A program made the translations under genes and the position numbers. The notes below the pieces were generated by a model, which made no database searches, was not told the origin of the DNA, and saw only the letters and a program-made list of their open reading frames with translations. Of a stretch of DNA of 37,105 bases, positions 27,996 to 36,717 are shown one piece after another (position 1 is the first letter of the stretch; each line of letters starts with the position of its first letter). Source of the DNA: a virus; the IMG/VR virus record IMGVR_UViG_3300042300_000723, positions 1-37,105 of that record; one strand, 5' to 3'.

Positions 27996-30619
27996 CAGTT
28001 GGCCCCCGCAACTGTCATGGAGTGGAGCTGCACGGTGCCCGTGGACTGCGTTCCAGAAAGGGCAATCGCCACATGCCGATCACCACCGGCGCTCATCTCG
28101 TCCACTCGGCCAGACATGCTGACGCGGGCGTACCCAGTCGCCTGGCCAAGAGCGCTGCGGTCGGAGGCCATGTTCAGCGTGGCGACTGACGAGCCGGTAA
28201 CGACAGTCACGCCATCCCCGCGGTCGGCAGCCACGGCATTGGTGCGCGCGGTGGTGGAGTTGTTGTAGTGCAGGCCAATCGCCATGGACTCAGGCGTCGG
28301 CGTGTACAGAATGCCCAGCGAGCGGTTGCCCTTCTCGTCAACCAACGGACGCGGCGAGCTGCGATAGAGCCACGGCACGGCGGTAGTGCTACCGGAGGTA
28401 GTGGCATCTACACGCCCACCAGGCTGAAGGATCTTGCCGGCCTCGCCGCCGTACAGCACCGTCTGCCGCTGACCGGCCACCGATGCCGCGGCATGGGACA
28501 TAGCCTGTGGGAACGTCTCTTCCCACCATGCCTGCGTGGACAGCGAGTAGCACAGCGCCCGCTTGGGATAGATCCCATCCGTGGCCTGGCAGTAGAAGAA
28601 CCGAATGACCCGCTCCTGCGGGCTGGCCTTCACGTAGAAGTATTTTCGCTTGGTGAAGTCGATGATGCCGTCACGCCAATAGTTGTCGATAGGGGCCGAA
28701 ATGGCCTGCTCCTGTGACCCATCAAAGGCGTAGACCCCATAGTCATCCGCGATGAAAGCCACGCCGCCGAACACATCCCAGCACCGGGAGTTCATCGCCC
28801 CGCGGTACGAGACTAGCGTGATCGACGCATCGATGATCGGCTGGCTGACATACTGCAAGCGGTATACGTGCCGGTTCTGGGCGATCAGCATGGATCCGCC
28901 GAATGGAATCAACGCCACTATCGCATCGGAGTCGATGGCATTCTCCTGCACCACCAGCTCGTTGGATTCGGGCACCGACTCGGGCTCGTCCACCTCGGAG
29001 TAGTAGAGGCTGTTGGGCTTGCTGCCGGTGGTGTCCACGGCATACCAGGCCCGGTCCTGGAACATGCAGCCAACGGCCATGGTCTGCGGCGGCGGATCGA
29101 ACCGACGAGCGTTGACCTGGCCGCTGGGAAGGACAATCGGCATCAGGCCGTAGACGCTGCTGACGTTGGACGCAACCGTATTGCGGTCGGTGTCCAGCAG
29201 GTCCAGGTCAGTGAGGGTGTCTACATATGATGTGGTGGTGAAGACGCCGTCTACCTTGTCGATCCTGGCAACCCGGTACAGCACCACCGACTGATCGGCG
29301 GTGGTCCGCCACAGTTCAATCGCATGCACCCGGCTTTCCATGCCTTGGTTATTCAGCGACCAGGTGAGCGACTGGAGGCCAGTGGTGGCATCGATCTCCT
29401 TCAGTTCGGAGATGGAACTTGGGATCGGGCCGCCCTGAGACTCGGGCGTGTCATCCAGGTAGCGGATGCAGCACTGATAGATCCCTTTGATAGTAGGGGC
29501 GACCACTGCTAGGGCCTTGGCACTGGTGTCAGCAATGGCTGCCGTGGGCGGGAGTGAGTATCGACCGCCAGCCAACACCGTCACGCCAGTGATCTGCCCG
29601 GCGGAGTTGATGGCGCAGGTCGCTGCCGCACCGCCACCCAGGTAGTCCTGCGGATGAGGGTAGAACGTGATGACGGGCGGAGACATATACCCCGTGCCAG
29701 AGTTTGCCACCGACACAGAGTGAACGGAATACTCCAGGACAGGCACGGCCGACGCCTGCGTGGTCGCGCCTCCTCCGATAAGCGAAACCGTCACTCCGGC
29801 GGCCGTGGCACCTGTCCCTCCCGCCAGAACATCGGCACCCACCACCACCTTGTCATCCGTGTCCACGCCAACAACAACATTGGCGCCCGTCAGGCCCTGG
29901 GTGTTGTGAAACGTGACCGTTGGTGCCCCGGTGTAGCCAGCTCCGACAGAGAGGAACTCCAGGCCCACAAGGCTCCCTTGGACGTTGCAGGTAAACGCAG
30001 CGCTACTGCCCTGCCCGCCGACAAAAGACACCTGCGGGGCGGCCGTGTATCCAGTACCGCGGTCGGTTAGCCGCACGCCGCTGACCCTGCCGTTGGCGAC
30101 CGTCACCACTGCCGCCGCTGACGTTGTCGCACCGCCGCCAGTAAACGCGGCTCCCGGGACGCTCGCGTAGCCATTGCCGCGGTCGATGACCTGCACTTCG
30201 GCAACGTAATACTTCTGCCCCGAGGTCGATCCGACAGGGGCGGCAAAGCTCGCCGGCTTAGAGATGCCCAACGGTTCCAGGTATGGCGTCTCGCCGTCCC
30301 AGCGGAACCCACGGCCGTGGCCGTCCACGCCGTACATGTCATGCCGGCCTTTGAAGAACGTCACGGGCCGGGTGCCGGCGAACGAAAGGACGCTAGCGGT
30401 GGCTGCTGCGGCGCCGGCTGAAAACGAAACGGTCGGGGCCGAGGTGTATCCCGTTCCGGCGTTGGTGATGATCACGCCCTGGACCATGGTGCCGGCCATC
30501 TGGGCGACCGCCGCGGCGCCAGTCCCGCCGCCACCGGAGATGGTCACGGACGGCGCAGAGCCGTAGCCGCCGCCGCCTGAACCCACCGTCACCTTGACCA
30601 CCCCAGAGCCAAGCTGCAT
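27995..30619 (-). CDS. Tail-nozzle-like protein with GxGYxxxP repeats, 874 aa
   Basis: Seven copies of a G-x-G/R-Y-x-x-x-P motif (Tyr 19, 58, 151, 191, 229, 311 and 354) form a Gly-rich repeat module in residues 10-65 and 145-365. Between and after them the sequence resembles short-tail nozzle or beta-propeller proteins: [20 protein letters not shown], later [39 protein letters not shown] and [19 protein letters not shown]. The ATG sits in a TGATG overlap with the 89-aa gene, which looks like its missing N-terminus. It would form the distal part of the short tail. Confidence 0.75.
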   Translation of the reverse strand: MQLGSGVVKVTVGSGGGGYGSAPSVTISGGGGTGAAAVAQMAGTMVQGVIITNAGTGYTSAPTVSFSAGAAAATASVLSFAGTRPVTFFKGRHDMYGVDGHGRGFRWDGETPYLEPLGISKPASFAAPVGSTSGQKYYVAEVQVIDRGNGYASVPGAAFTGGGATTSAAAVVTVANGRVSGVRLTDRGTGYTAAPQVSFVGGQGSSAAFTCNVQGSLVGLEFLSVGAGYTGAPTVTFHNTQGLTGANVVVGVDTDDKVVVGADVLAGGTGATAAGVTVSLIGGGATTQASAVPVLEYSVHSVSVANSGTGYMSPPVITFYPHPQDYLGGGAAATCAINSAGQITGVTVLAGGRYSLPPTAAIADTSAKALAVVAPTIKGIYQCCIRYLDDTPESQGGPIPSSISELKEIDATTGLQSLTWSLNNQGMESRVHAIELWRTTADQSVVLYRVARIDKVDGVFTTTSYVDTLTDLDLLDTDRNTVASNVSSVYGLMPIVLPSGQVNARRFDPPPQTMAVGCMFQDRAWYAVDTTGSKPNSLYYSEVDEPESVPESNELVVQENAIDSDAIVALIPFGGSMLIAQNRHVYRLQYVSQPIIDASITLVSYRGAMNSRCWDVFGGVAFIADDYGVYAFDGSQEQAISAPIDNYWRDGIIDFTKRKYFYVKASPQERVIRFFYCQATDGIYPKRALCYSLSTQAWWEETFPQAMSHAAASVAGQRQTVLYGGEAGKILQPGGRVDATTSGSTTAVPWLYRSSPRPLVDEKGNRSLGILYTPTPESMAIGLHYNNSTTARTNAVAADRGDGVTVVTGSSVATLNMASDRSALGQATGYARVSMSGRVDEMSAGGDRHVAIALSGTQSTGTVQLHSMTVAGAN

Positions 30620-30888
30620 CAGACAGCCCCCTTGGCAACATAGATCCCGCCTGCGGCGTTCTGGTAGACCAAGTGGCCTGTGGTGCTGTGTTGAAAGTGA
30701 AACATCTGCACAACGGCTGTGGTGGAGCCGGTGTGCGTGGCGAACGACACGTTGGTCATGCCGCTGCGGACAACGACAGACCCCGGCACCAGGGCTTGCA
30801 GATTGACCTGCGTGGCCGCCGCAGTCGCAGGCACGGAGTAGGGGCTGGCGTTAGTGACCAGTCCCTTCCATGAGTCGATAACGATCAT
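30619..30888 (-). CDS. N-terminal piece of the nozzle-like protein, 89 aa
   Basis: The sequence [20 protein letters not shown], then [24 protein letters not shown], resembles the first 60 residues of tail-nozzle proteins (short 'G...spyxlpxGaaxxxxNxxxxxPGxlxxRxG' opening). It ends at a TGA that shares bases with the next ATG (TGATG), so the two products are coupled. It may be a split gene whose two parts assemble, or part of a larger protein made by occasional readthrough. Confidence 0.65.
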   Translation of the reverse strand: MIVIDSWKGLVTNASPYSVPATAAATQVNLQALVPGSVVVRSGMTNVSFATHTGSTTAVVQMFHFQHSTTGHLVYQNAAGGIYVAKGAV

Positions 30889-32024
30889 CCCTGGTCTGGC
30901 ATGAGCGGACTACGCCAGCCCCCATAATGGTAAACCTGTCGGCTGCGACCGCTGAGTGGGGCGAGCTGGTCCTGTTCCATCGCCAACCTGAGATCCCTTT
31001 GGTACATCTGGAATGCCTTGTCCACCGCCTGTCCGCGGATGCGGGCCAGCCAGTAGTCGCAGCAGCTATCCAGGGCGGCCTGCATGTGCGGGGCCACATC
31101 CATCGGATCGGTGATCAGGTATTTGGTCGAACCCGATACCGTCCCAGAGTCCTCGGTAGTCAGGGCCGTGGATGATCCCACGGTGGCAATGCGGCTCTCC
31201 GACACCCACGGCGTCAGCGACTCAATCGGCCCCGGGATGTTGGTGACATCGCCCACTCGCAGGATCGAACCCACCATCGCAGACGAGAAGGCCGTTCCCG
31301 TTCCGGTGACGGTGGTGGTGCTGCGGCTGATCGTCCCCTGGCGAAGGGCTGCCTCATGGCCGGAATAGCGAATCGGCCTGGCGGTGCGCCGGTAGGTGAA
31401 GTCGATGGTTTCCTTGGCGGTCGGCCAGCCCACCAACTTGATCGACCAGCTCGCACCGTGGGGATCTTTGATCAGGGTCCAGTGGTAGGGCTCGCCTGAC
31501 GAGTTGCTCACCCGTTCGATCTTCATCGCCTCATCGGGGGTCACATACAGCCCAGACCACCAGTTGAACTCATCGCTGGGCTCGTCCATGTTCTTGAAGT
31601 CGGACGGCAGTGGGTAGATGGTGCGGAACAGGGTGAATGGTGACCCGGCCGTCACATCGATTCCAGAGAAGGCCGACTCCAGCGTCACCGCCGTGGCACT
31701 GGAATAGGAGGCGAGTGGATACGAACGGTCGCCCGTTCTGATCGTCCAGTGCTTGGCGTTCGCTGCCGTCACGCCGGCCGTGGCAAACGATCCGCCAGTG
31801 AGCGTCACGGCCCCGGAGGTCACTCCGATGGTTCCGGTGGTATATGCCGGGTTGGTGACAATGCGCCCGTGAACGGAGTAGTAGCCCCAGTCCCGGATCG
31901 TTGTCAGCTCGTTGTACGCCCGATGAATGGCAGAGCGGATGTCACGCTGCTCGGCATCCTGCGGCCCGCCGTAGGAGGAGACGATCAGGGATTCGACTAG
32001 GTCGTAGTACGTGCTGTAGCCCAC
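30885..32024 (-). CDS. Head-tail adaptor-like virion protein, 379 aa
   Basis: The opening has AIHRAYNELTTIRDWGYYSVHG, a helix-plus-aromatic signature seen in short-tail adaptor proteins. Strand-rich sections follow (AYTTGTIGVTSGAVTLTGGS, TTVTGTGTAFSSAMVGSILR), and a C-terminal helical part (AALDSCCDYWLARIRGQAVD). It starts at GTG 32024 after GGAGGGGGAG. Placed between portal-side genes and the nozzle, it likely connects portal and nozzle. Confidence 0.68.
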   Translation of the reverse strand: MGYSTYYDLVESLIVSSYGGPQDAEQRDIRSAIHRAYNELTTIRDWGYYSVHGRIVTNPAYTTGTIGVTSGAVTLTGGSFATAGVTAANAKHWTIRTGDRSYPLASYSSATAVTLESAFSGIDVTAGSPFTLFRTIYPLPSDFKNMDEPSDEFNWWSGLYVTPDEAMKIERVSNSSGEPYHWTLIKDPHGASWSIKLVGWPTAKETIDFTYRRTARPIRYSGHEAALRQGTISRSTTTVTGTGTAFSSAMVGSILRVGDVTNIPGPIESLTPWVSESRIATVGSSTALTTEDSGTVSGSTKYLITDPMDVAPHMQAALDSCCDYWLARIRGQAVDKAFQMYQRDLRLAMEQDQLAPLSGRSRQVYHYGGWRSPLMPDQG

Positions 32025-32336
32025 TTACTCCCCCTCCACCGGCAGCAGCGCCACCGCCTCGCTCCAAGGGATCACCTCCACCGCAGGCAGCAAGACCGCC
32101 TTGTCGGCCGCCTCCCACACCCCCTGTAGCAAGCCTCCCGGCCCCACCTCTGTCAGCACGTCGCCGCAGAGCATGAGGCGGCCGTCCGTCAGAACGCGAG
32201 GCATCGGGACGCAGTTGGTGGTGCCGTGTTCCGCGTGGAGTTCCGCGAGCCTCGCGGCGAGTTTCGGCGTGAAGACCAGCGCCAATTCTTTGGCGTCGGC
32301 GTCACTGATCGGGAGCGTGAGGTCGGAGAGGGTCAC
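32025..32336 (-). CDS. Unknown protein, 103 aa
   Basis: It starts at GTG 32336, which shares its G with the stop of the upstream gene (TAGTG). The product opens TLSDLTLPISDADAKELALVF. It is helical with a short strand-like region (LTDGRLMLCGDVLTEVGPG). No family is recognised. It ends one base before the adaptor GTG. Confidence 0.6.
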   Translation of the reverse strand: MTLSDLTLPISDADAKELALVFTPKLAARLAELHAEHGTTNCVPMPRVLTDGRLMLCGDVLTEVGPGGLLQGVWEAADKAVLLPAVEVIPWSEAVALLPVEGE

Positions 32337-32662
32337 TAGACGTTCCTCCCCATCGCAGTCTGGAACGCTTGCATGATCGTTCGGTAGTACGGCGGTTGCG
32401 GCAAAGAGGCGCGGTAAGTCGCTGCGCTAATTTCTTCTACAGCACCCGCAGCCAGTAGGCCAGGCAGCACACTAGCGACCGCATCGTACTCGCAAAACTC
32501 ATTTGGAACGGCCAACAGACAACGCCCATCAGTGTCTTTGATTGCTTTGCTGGCCGGCATGTAACAAGTCTCTTGGCCGTTGGACGGGAGCCCCCACGCA
32601 TTGTCTAGTTCACGCCTCACGCCTTCATAGACGGCGTCAGATGCCGTGCGAAAATATCTCAT
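32336..32662 (-). CDS. Unknown protein in a low-GC cassette, 108 aa
   Basis: ATG 32662 overlaps the LamG gene's stop as ATGA; an earlier ATG at 32674 is possible. The sequence MRYFRTASDAVYEGVRRELD...GQETCYMPASKAIKD...LLAVPNEFCEYDAV recalls small proteins that accompany tail or capsid appendage genes. It shares the lower GC of the LamG gene. No motif is recognised. Confidence 0.6.
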   Translation of the reverse strand: MRYFRTASDAVYEGVRRELDNAWGLPSNGQETCYMPASKAIKDTDGRCLLAVPNEFCEYDAVASVLPGLLAAGAVEEISAATYRASLPQPPYYRTIMQAFQTAMGRNV

Positions 32663-33510
32663 TCTATTCCCCACTTGCCAATCATGTGCGACGTAAGTGC
32701 CGAAAGGTTGTTTGGCGAGAGAATTGAATCGTAAACAACGATCTCCGCTATATGTCCGCCGTGCCAGCGCGTCGCAGTGTTATCTGCCGCCCAGCCTCGC
32801 GCCCCAATGAATGCCCGGTGCAATCCGCTGCCGGTTAGCAAAAAATCTCCGGTCGGCAAATTTCCACTCCCGGCCGTAATGTCCTGCGTAAGGTCGGTGC
32901 CGTTGATTGAAACGGACAGAGTTCCATCGCTGCCAGACAACTCCCAAACAATTACGAACCTTGCAGATGCGCCAGTAAAAGAAAAATACCGGTCGGCATA
33001 ATCACCGAGTGTGCTTCCGGCACCGCGCCCAAACGTCAACTGCATGGCAGTTGAGTTTGCGAGCCCGTAGTCAATGGCAAGTCCAGTGATATAGTCGTCT
33101 CCATTGTCTCGCTTTAGCGTAAAAAAGTTTCCGTTTCCTGCGGACACATCAGCAACAATGCAAAGGGTAAGGTCGCGCGTGCTGGCAGCGTCAATAGCCA
33201 CGGCCGTCTCTAGGAAATCATCGGCACCATCAAACAGAATCGCACGCTTTCCGTTCCACAAAGCCGATTTAGCGGCGGGGCGGTTTAGGTTGACTGACTG
33301 CGTGGCGTGAACGCCGTTTCCGCTCTTGTCGCCCCAATACCCTACAGGATCGTCATTACCTGCGGCGCCTGTTCCGTCGCTGTTTTGAGCTATGGTCGTG
33401 GCGTCGTCAGCATCGAACCAGACAAGCATTCCAGAAATGCTGCTTGGCAAAAAAGACGTATTTGCCTGACCGCTAGCCTTCGGCCGCAGCAGTCTCGGAT
33501 TCATCGGCAT
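32659..33510 (-). CDS. LamG/concanavalin-like virion decoration or adhesion protein
   Basis: The opening (GMLVWFDADDATTIAQNSDGTG, GYWGDKSGNGVHATQ) and the late GGHIAEIVVYDSILSPNNLSAL are the hallmarks of a LamG/concanavalin-like beta-sandwich. RAILFDGADDFLET and FVIVWELSGSDGTLSVSINGTDL give the inner strands. Such domains bind sugars on virion surfaces. The gene is clearly lower in GC than neighbours: lines 32941 and 33121 count to 45% and 48%. ATG 33510 has AAGGGG upstream. It may be a recently acquired host-range module. Confidence 0.82.
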   Translation of the reverse strand: MPMNPRLLRPKASGQANTSFLPSSISGMLVWFDADDATTIAQNSDGTGAAGNDDPVGYWGDKSGNGVHATQSVNLNRPAAKSALWNGKRAILFDGADDFLETAVAIDAASTRDLTLCIVADVSAGNGNFFTLKRDNGDDYITGLAIDYGLANSTAMQLTFGRGAGSTLGDYADRYFSFTGASARFVIVWELSGSDGTLSVSINGTDLTQDITAGSGNLPTGDFLLTGSGLHRAFIGARGWAADNTATRWHGGHIAEIVVYDSILSPNNLSALTSHMIGKWGIE

Positions 33511-33514
33511 GCGA

Positions 33515-33844
33515 CTACCCCTTGGCCATCACGGTCATGGCGCAGGTTGTCGCACCCACAACCACTGGCACCACATGATTGACGGCGAAGCAGGCGTCCG
33601 GAACGGGATGGATGCCGACCGTCAACGCCGTAGACAGGGCCGAGCCATCTGCGTAGATCCGCTGCGGAGTCACGCCAGGATCGACGGTCCCGAACCAGTT
33701 GATCTGCGTGGCGCCGTTGGTGTTGGCAATCATCACGCACGCCCCGCCGAACCGGCCGAACGGGAACTGACCCGAGGTGGTCGCGGCCGAACTGTTGGCC
33801 GTGATCACGGACCCGGGGCTAAAGTGCCTGGCAATCTCGTTCAT
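33515..33844 (-). CDS. Putative virion structural protein, 109 aa
   Basis: The sequence is beta-rich with many Thr, Gly and Val (SPGSVITANSSAATTSGQFPFG, GGACVMIANTNGATQINWFG, then a VVPVVVGATTCAMTVMAKG ending). It looks like a small jelly-roll or Ig-like decoration protein, not a full HK97-fold capsid protein. The ATG overlaps the upstream stop as ATGA. Confidence 0.58.
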   Translation of the reverse strand: MNEIARHFSPGSVITANSSAATTSGQFPFGRFGGACVMIANTNGATQINWFGTVDPGVTPQRIYADGSALSTALTVGIHPVPDACFAVNHVVPVVVGATTCAMTVMAKG

Positions 33845-34371
33845 ACTCCTCGTCCTTTCGCTCGGTATGCATGCTTCTCAATGACCTTGGCCCGCAGCTC
33901 GCTCGTCTTGGCCGAGGGGTTCGTTCGCTTCTCTTTGCGGACGGCGTCCTGAATGATCGACTCCGCCAAGACGGTGCGCTGCGGAGGGGCAGGGCCGGGG
34001 TCGTAGTTCACGCTGCCTGAGACTGCCATGCGACGGGCCTTGGCCACCTTCAGCACATCGTCGTTGCTGCTGACCCAGGCGGCCGGATCACGCCAGCCAC
34101 GCTTGTCGGCAATGCCAGCGCAGTAATACTTGCCAGAGGGATTGATCCCGGCCTGCTTGGCCTCACGGATCATGTACTTGGCCTGGCGCTTGGGCAGGCT
34201 GTCGAACTGCTCGTTGTTCTGCCGGCCTTCCAGGAAAGCCCTCTCCGTGCCCTTGGTGCCGGGAGGGCATTGGAGGGCGCACATCTCCGCCCAGCGTTCG
34301 CCGTAGGGCAGGGCGGCTTCGTAGGTAGCGACAGCCTCTCGGCCGCGGTCAAGAATGGATTTGGGGATCAT
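33841..34371 (-). CDS. Unknown protein between portal and adaptor, 176 aa
   Basis: The sequence begins MIPKSILDRGREAVATYEAALPYGERWAEMCALQCPPGTKG and is helical, basic and polar throughout; there is a run of basic residues near the end (VRKEKRTNPSAKTSELRAKV). Position next to portal suggests scaffolding or head-completion, but length and composition fit neither clearly. No capsid-type motif is seen. Confidence 0.55.
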   Translation of the reverse strand: MIPKSILDRGREAVATYEAALPYGERWAEMCALQCPPGTKGTERAFLEGRQNNEQFDSLPKRQAKYMIREAKQAGINPSGKYYCAGIADKRGWRDPAAWVSSNDDVLKVAKARRMAVSGSVNYDPGPAPPQRTVLAESIIQDAVRKEKRTNPSAKTSELRAKVIEKHAYRAKGRGV

Positions 34372-34377
34372 ATAGGA

Positions 34378-36372
34378 CTATTGGGCTGGAGGGGCTTCGG
34401 GAGGTGCTTCTGGGCCTGGAGGCGGGCCTGGGGGCGGGGGAGGCGGCGGCGGGACAAGGAACTCCGCAACGTCCATCTGGTTGACCTTGCCCCAGGTGGT
34501 GAGCATGGCGTTGAAGATTTCCGGCCTGCCGGACTGCATCAGCCCCTGGGAGACGGGGGCGATGATCTGCATGAAGGTGTTCAGGTTCTCTGTCTTGGTG
34601 GCGATGTTCGGCTTGCGTGCCGAGCCGGCCTCCACGCGGTACGAATATTCCCTGACGATGTTGTCGGGGGCTTCGTTCTGAACGTGCATGCCCCAGGCTT
34701 GCGCCGCCAAAGGGCCGAGGAGCGGTTCGACATCCTGCGGGTAGATCAGCCAGCGGGCCATGAGGGCCTCTTTGCGGGCGACTTCCGACAGACGGTCCTC
34801 CAACGTATTGGCGTAATCGTCGGGCCTGACCGAAATCTGCTCGCTCTTCACGGCAGCTTCTGCTGCACTCCTGAAGGCTGATCTGGTCATACCGTAAATG
34901 AGCTCGGTCAACCCGACGCGGCGGTCGAACATCTCCGTAACGGCCTGGATGATGTTGAACATGTCCTGGGTGACACCAGGCATCTGGAAGACCGAGATCA
35001 CATCGTTCACCGAGCGTCCCACGGCCTCGGAGATTTCTACGATGTTGAAGCCGCCTTCGCTCTTCTCAAGGATCTTCGATTTGATATCTGGGTCCGCGGC
35101 CTTCGCCACACCGATGAGCGTCTGGGAGGAAGTGGCGATCCTGGTCGCTAGGAAGGACATCGCCCAGTTGATGAAGCGAAGCTCTCCGATGCCAGGTTTG
35201 ATCAGACTGATCGGCCAGGAGTATCCGGGCTGGCGGTGCCAATCCAGAAGCGTGAACGGCCAGCCGTTCGGCTCGGCCCAGAACGGGATCGGCCACTGGC
35301 ATGACATGAACATGGACTGCGGGACACCAGACTCGTCCACCTCTTCCTGCAACATGGCCGGCGGAGCGTTGAGCGGAAAGTCCACGCCTTCGGCCACAAC
35401 GATGTAGCAGTTGGGGCCAAGAGCATCGAACTTGCCGCGCAAGTCCTTCTCGGCGTCCTTCAGTCGATCCCCAAAGCCGGTCTTGGAGTAAATCTCCCAG
35501 TAGCAGATGAGGTCGTTGGTCTTGCCCGTACGCTTCTTGTGTTCGTAGCCGCGGTCGCCCTGGTCGGCGCGGGAAGAGTAGGATTCGATGTGCCCCTTCA
35601 TGTCCTCTCGGGACAAGCCGAACTTGGCGGACACCTCATCGATGGGCTGGATCCGCTTACGGGCAACCCAGCGGATATCCTCAAACTCATCAGCATCCGG
35701 ATCCCAGACAAGGTTGTCGATGGAATCGTAGAAGGATCCGGCGAACCTGACTGCCGAGCCGGGCGGCTGGTACAGCTCATGCCACCACACGCCCGCGCCC
35801 TTGATGAACGCCTCATCGACCACCTTGCGGGTGTGCCGCTTGAGATCCAGTTCATTGGGCGTGTAGTTCAGGTAGTCTTCCAGCAGCCTGGCGATGAGCT
35901 TGCGCCGCTCATACAGCATGCCCTGCTGCTCAACGGCCTGCTGGTAGGCCATCATCATCGGGTCAGGCATCATCACCGGCTGGCCGTCTGGGCCGATGAT
36001 CGGCTGGCCATCAGGGCCCATCTGCGGCACGGGAGGCTGCGGCTGCACGCCCAGGAGCGCCGGCCCGATGACCGGGTACTCCTTGGCCGTCACAGTCCGC
36101 TGGGGGTTCCGGTGGTGGATGACCGAGCCGAAGAGCGTGACGGCCTCAAAAACACGGTTCACCACCATCCGGAACGGCGGCGGGTCAATGCCCTTGTTGT
36201 AGCCCCGCTCGCCACGCGCATGCTCGTTGGCCCACATGGCGTTCGGGTCGGACGAGTAGAAGCCCATGGCCTCCTTGGCATCGTCCGAAAAGACCTTCTT
36301 GTGCTTCTCTCCCTGCTTGATGCACTCCAGCCAGCGCTTGGCTATCGGGCGCAGAGGGTTTTCGTCAGACAT
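34378..36372 (-). CDS. Portal protein, 664 aa
   Basis: The protein opens NPLRPIAKRWLECIKQGEKH and has the portal pattern: PPFRMVVNRVFEAVTLFGSV, EAFIKGAGVWWHELY, FYDSIDNLVWDPDADEFEDI, then DVISVFQMPGVTQDMFNIIQ and TELIYGMTRSAFRSAAEAAVKS. Portals form the dodecameric ring for DNA packaging and joining of the tail. The last 25 residues are an unusual run of prolines (eight in a row). ATG 36372 follows AGGAG and the CATTAGTCAGT element; terminase lies upstream. Confidence 0.88.
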   Translation of the reverse strand: MSDENPLRPIAKRWLECIKQGEKHKKVFSDDAKEAMGFYSSDPNAMWANEHARGERGYNKGIDPPPFRMVVNRVFEAVTLFGSVIHHRNPQRTVTAKEYPVIGPALLGVQPQPPVPQMGPDGQPIIGPDGQPVMMPDPMMMAYQQAVEQQGMLYERRKLIARLLEDYLNYTPNELDLKRHTRKVVDEAFIKGAGVWWHELYQPPGSAVRFAGSFYDSIDNLVWDPDADEFEDIRWVARKRIQPIDEVSAKFGLSREDMKGHIESYSSRADQGDRGYEHKKRTGKTNDLICYWEIYSKTGFGDRLKDAEKDLRGKFDALGPNCYIVVAEGVDFPLNAPPAMLQEEVDESGVPQSMFMSCQWPIPFWAEPNGWPFTLLDWHRQPGYSWPISLIKPGIGELRFINWAMSFLATRIATSSQTLIGVAKAADPDIKSKILEKSEGGFNIVEISEAVGRSVNDVISVFQMPGVTQDMFNIIQAVTEMFDRRVGLTELIYGMTRSAFRSAAEAAVKSEQISVRPDDYANTLEDRLSEVARKEALMARWLIYPQDVEPLLGPLAAQAWGMHVQNEAPDNIVREYSYRVEAGSARKPNIATKTENLNTFMQIIAPVSQGLMQSGRPEIFNAMLTTWGKVNQMDVAEFLVPPPPPPPPGPPPGPEAPPEAPPAQ

Positions 36373-36382
36373 GGCGTCTCCT

Positions 36383-36393
36383 ACTGACTAATG
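36383..36393 (-). promoter_or_regulatory. Late-block upstream element CATTAGTCAGT, copy 1
   Basis: The minus strand reads GGGCATTAGTCAGT-AGGAGAC, ending in the ribosome site of the portal gene. With the copy before the 328-aa virion gene it shares 13 of 14 bases including flanks. See that entry for the alternative explanations. Confidence 0.4.
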
Positions 36394-36396
36394 CCC

Positions 36397-36717
36397 TCAC
36401 TTGGCCTTTTTGGGCTCCAGGGCCTCCAGCTTCTTCTCCAGCAGGGCCAGCCGCTCGGAAAGCAGGGAAATCCGGGGATCCTTGGGGCGATGCTCCCAGA
36501 AGCCGTACTTCTTCCACTCCGGGAACTCATTCACCCCTTCGTCCGTGACATGGTGGACCGAGGGCTTGATGCTCACCCCAGCCTCCCCAGACATGGCGTA
36601 CAGGGTCACCGTCCTGGACGCCGCCTTGCAGACGATGGCTGGCACATGCGGGGCGCCTTCATGGGTCTGGAACAGGACGATCTCACCAACTTCCGCCTTC
36701 GGCATCTCGTAACTCAT
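36397..36717 (-). CDS. Unknown protein between terminase and portal, 106 aa
   Basis: It starts at ATG 36717 overlapping the terminase stop as ATGA. Residues 1-60 look like a small beta-barrel (VGEIVLFQTHEG, VPAIVCKAASRTVTLYAM), and residues 80-102 are a charged coiled coil (ISLLSERLALLEKKLEALEPK). Conserved placement between terminase and portal suggests a packaging accessory. No family is recognised. Confidence 0.65.
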   Translation of the reverse strand: MSYEMPKAEVGEIVLFQTHEGAPHVPAIVCKAASRTVTLYAMSGEAGVSIKPSVHHVTDEGVNEFPEWKKYGFWEHRPKDPRISLLSERLALLEKKLEALEPKKAK

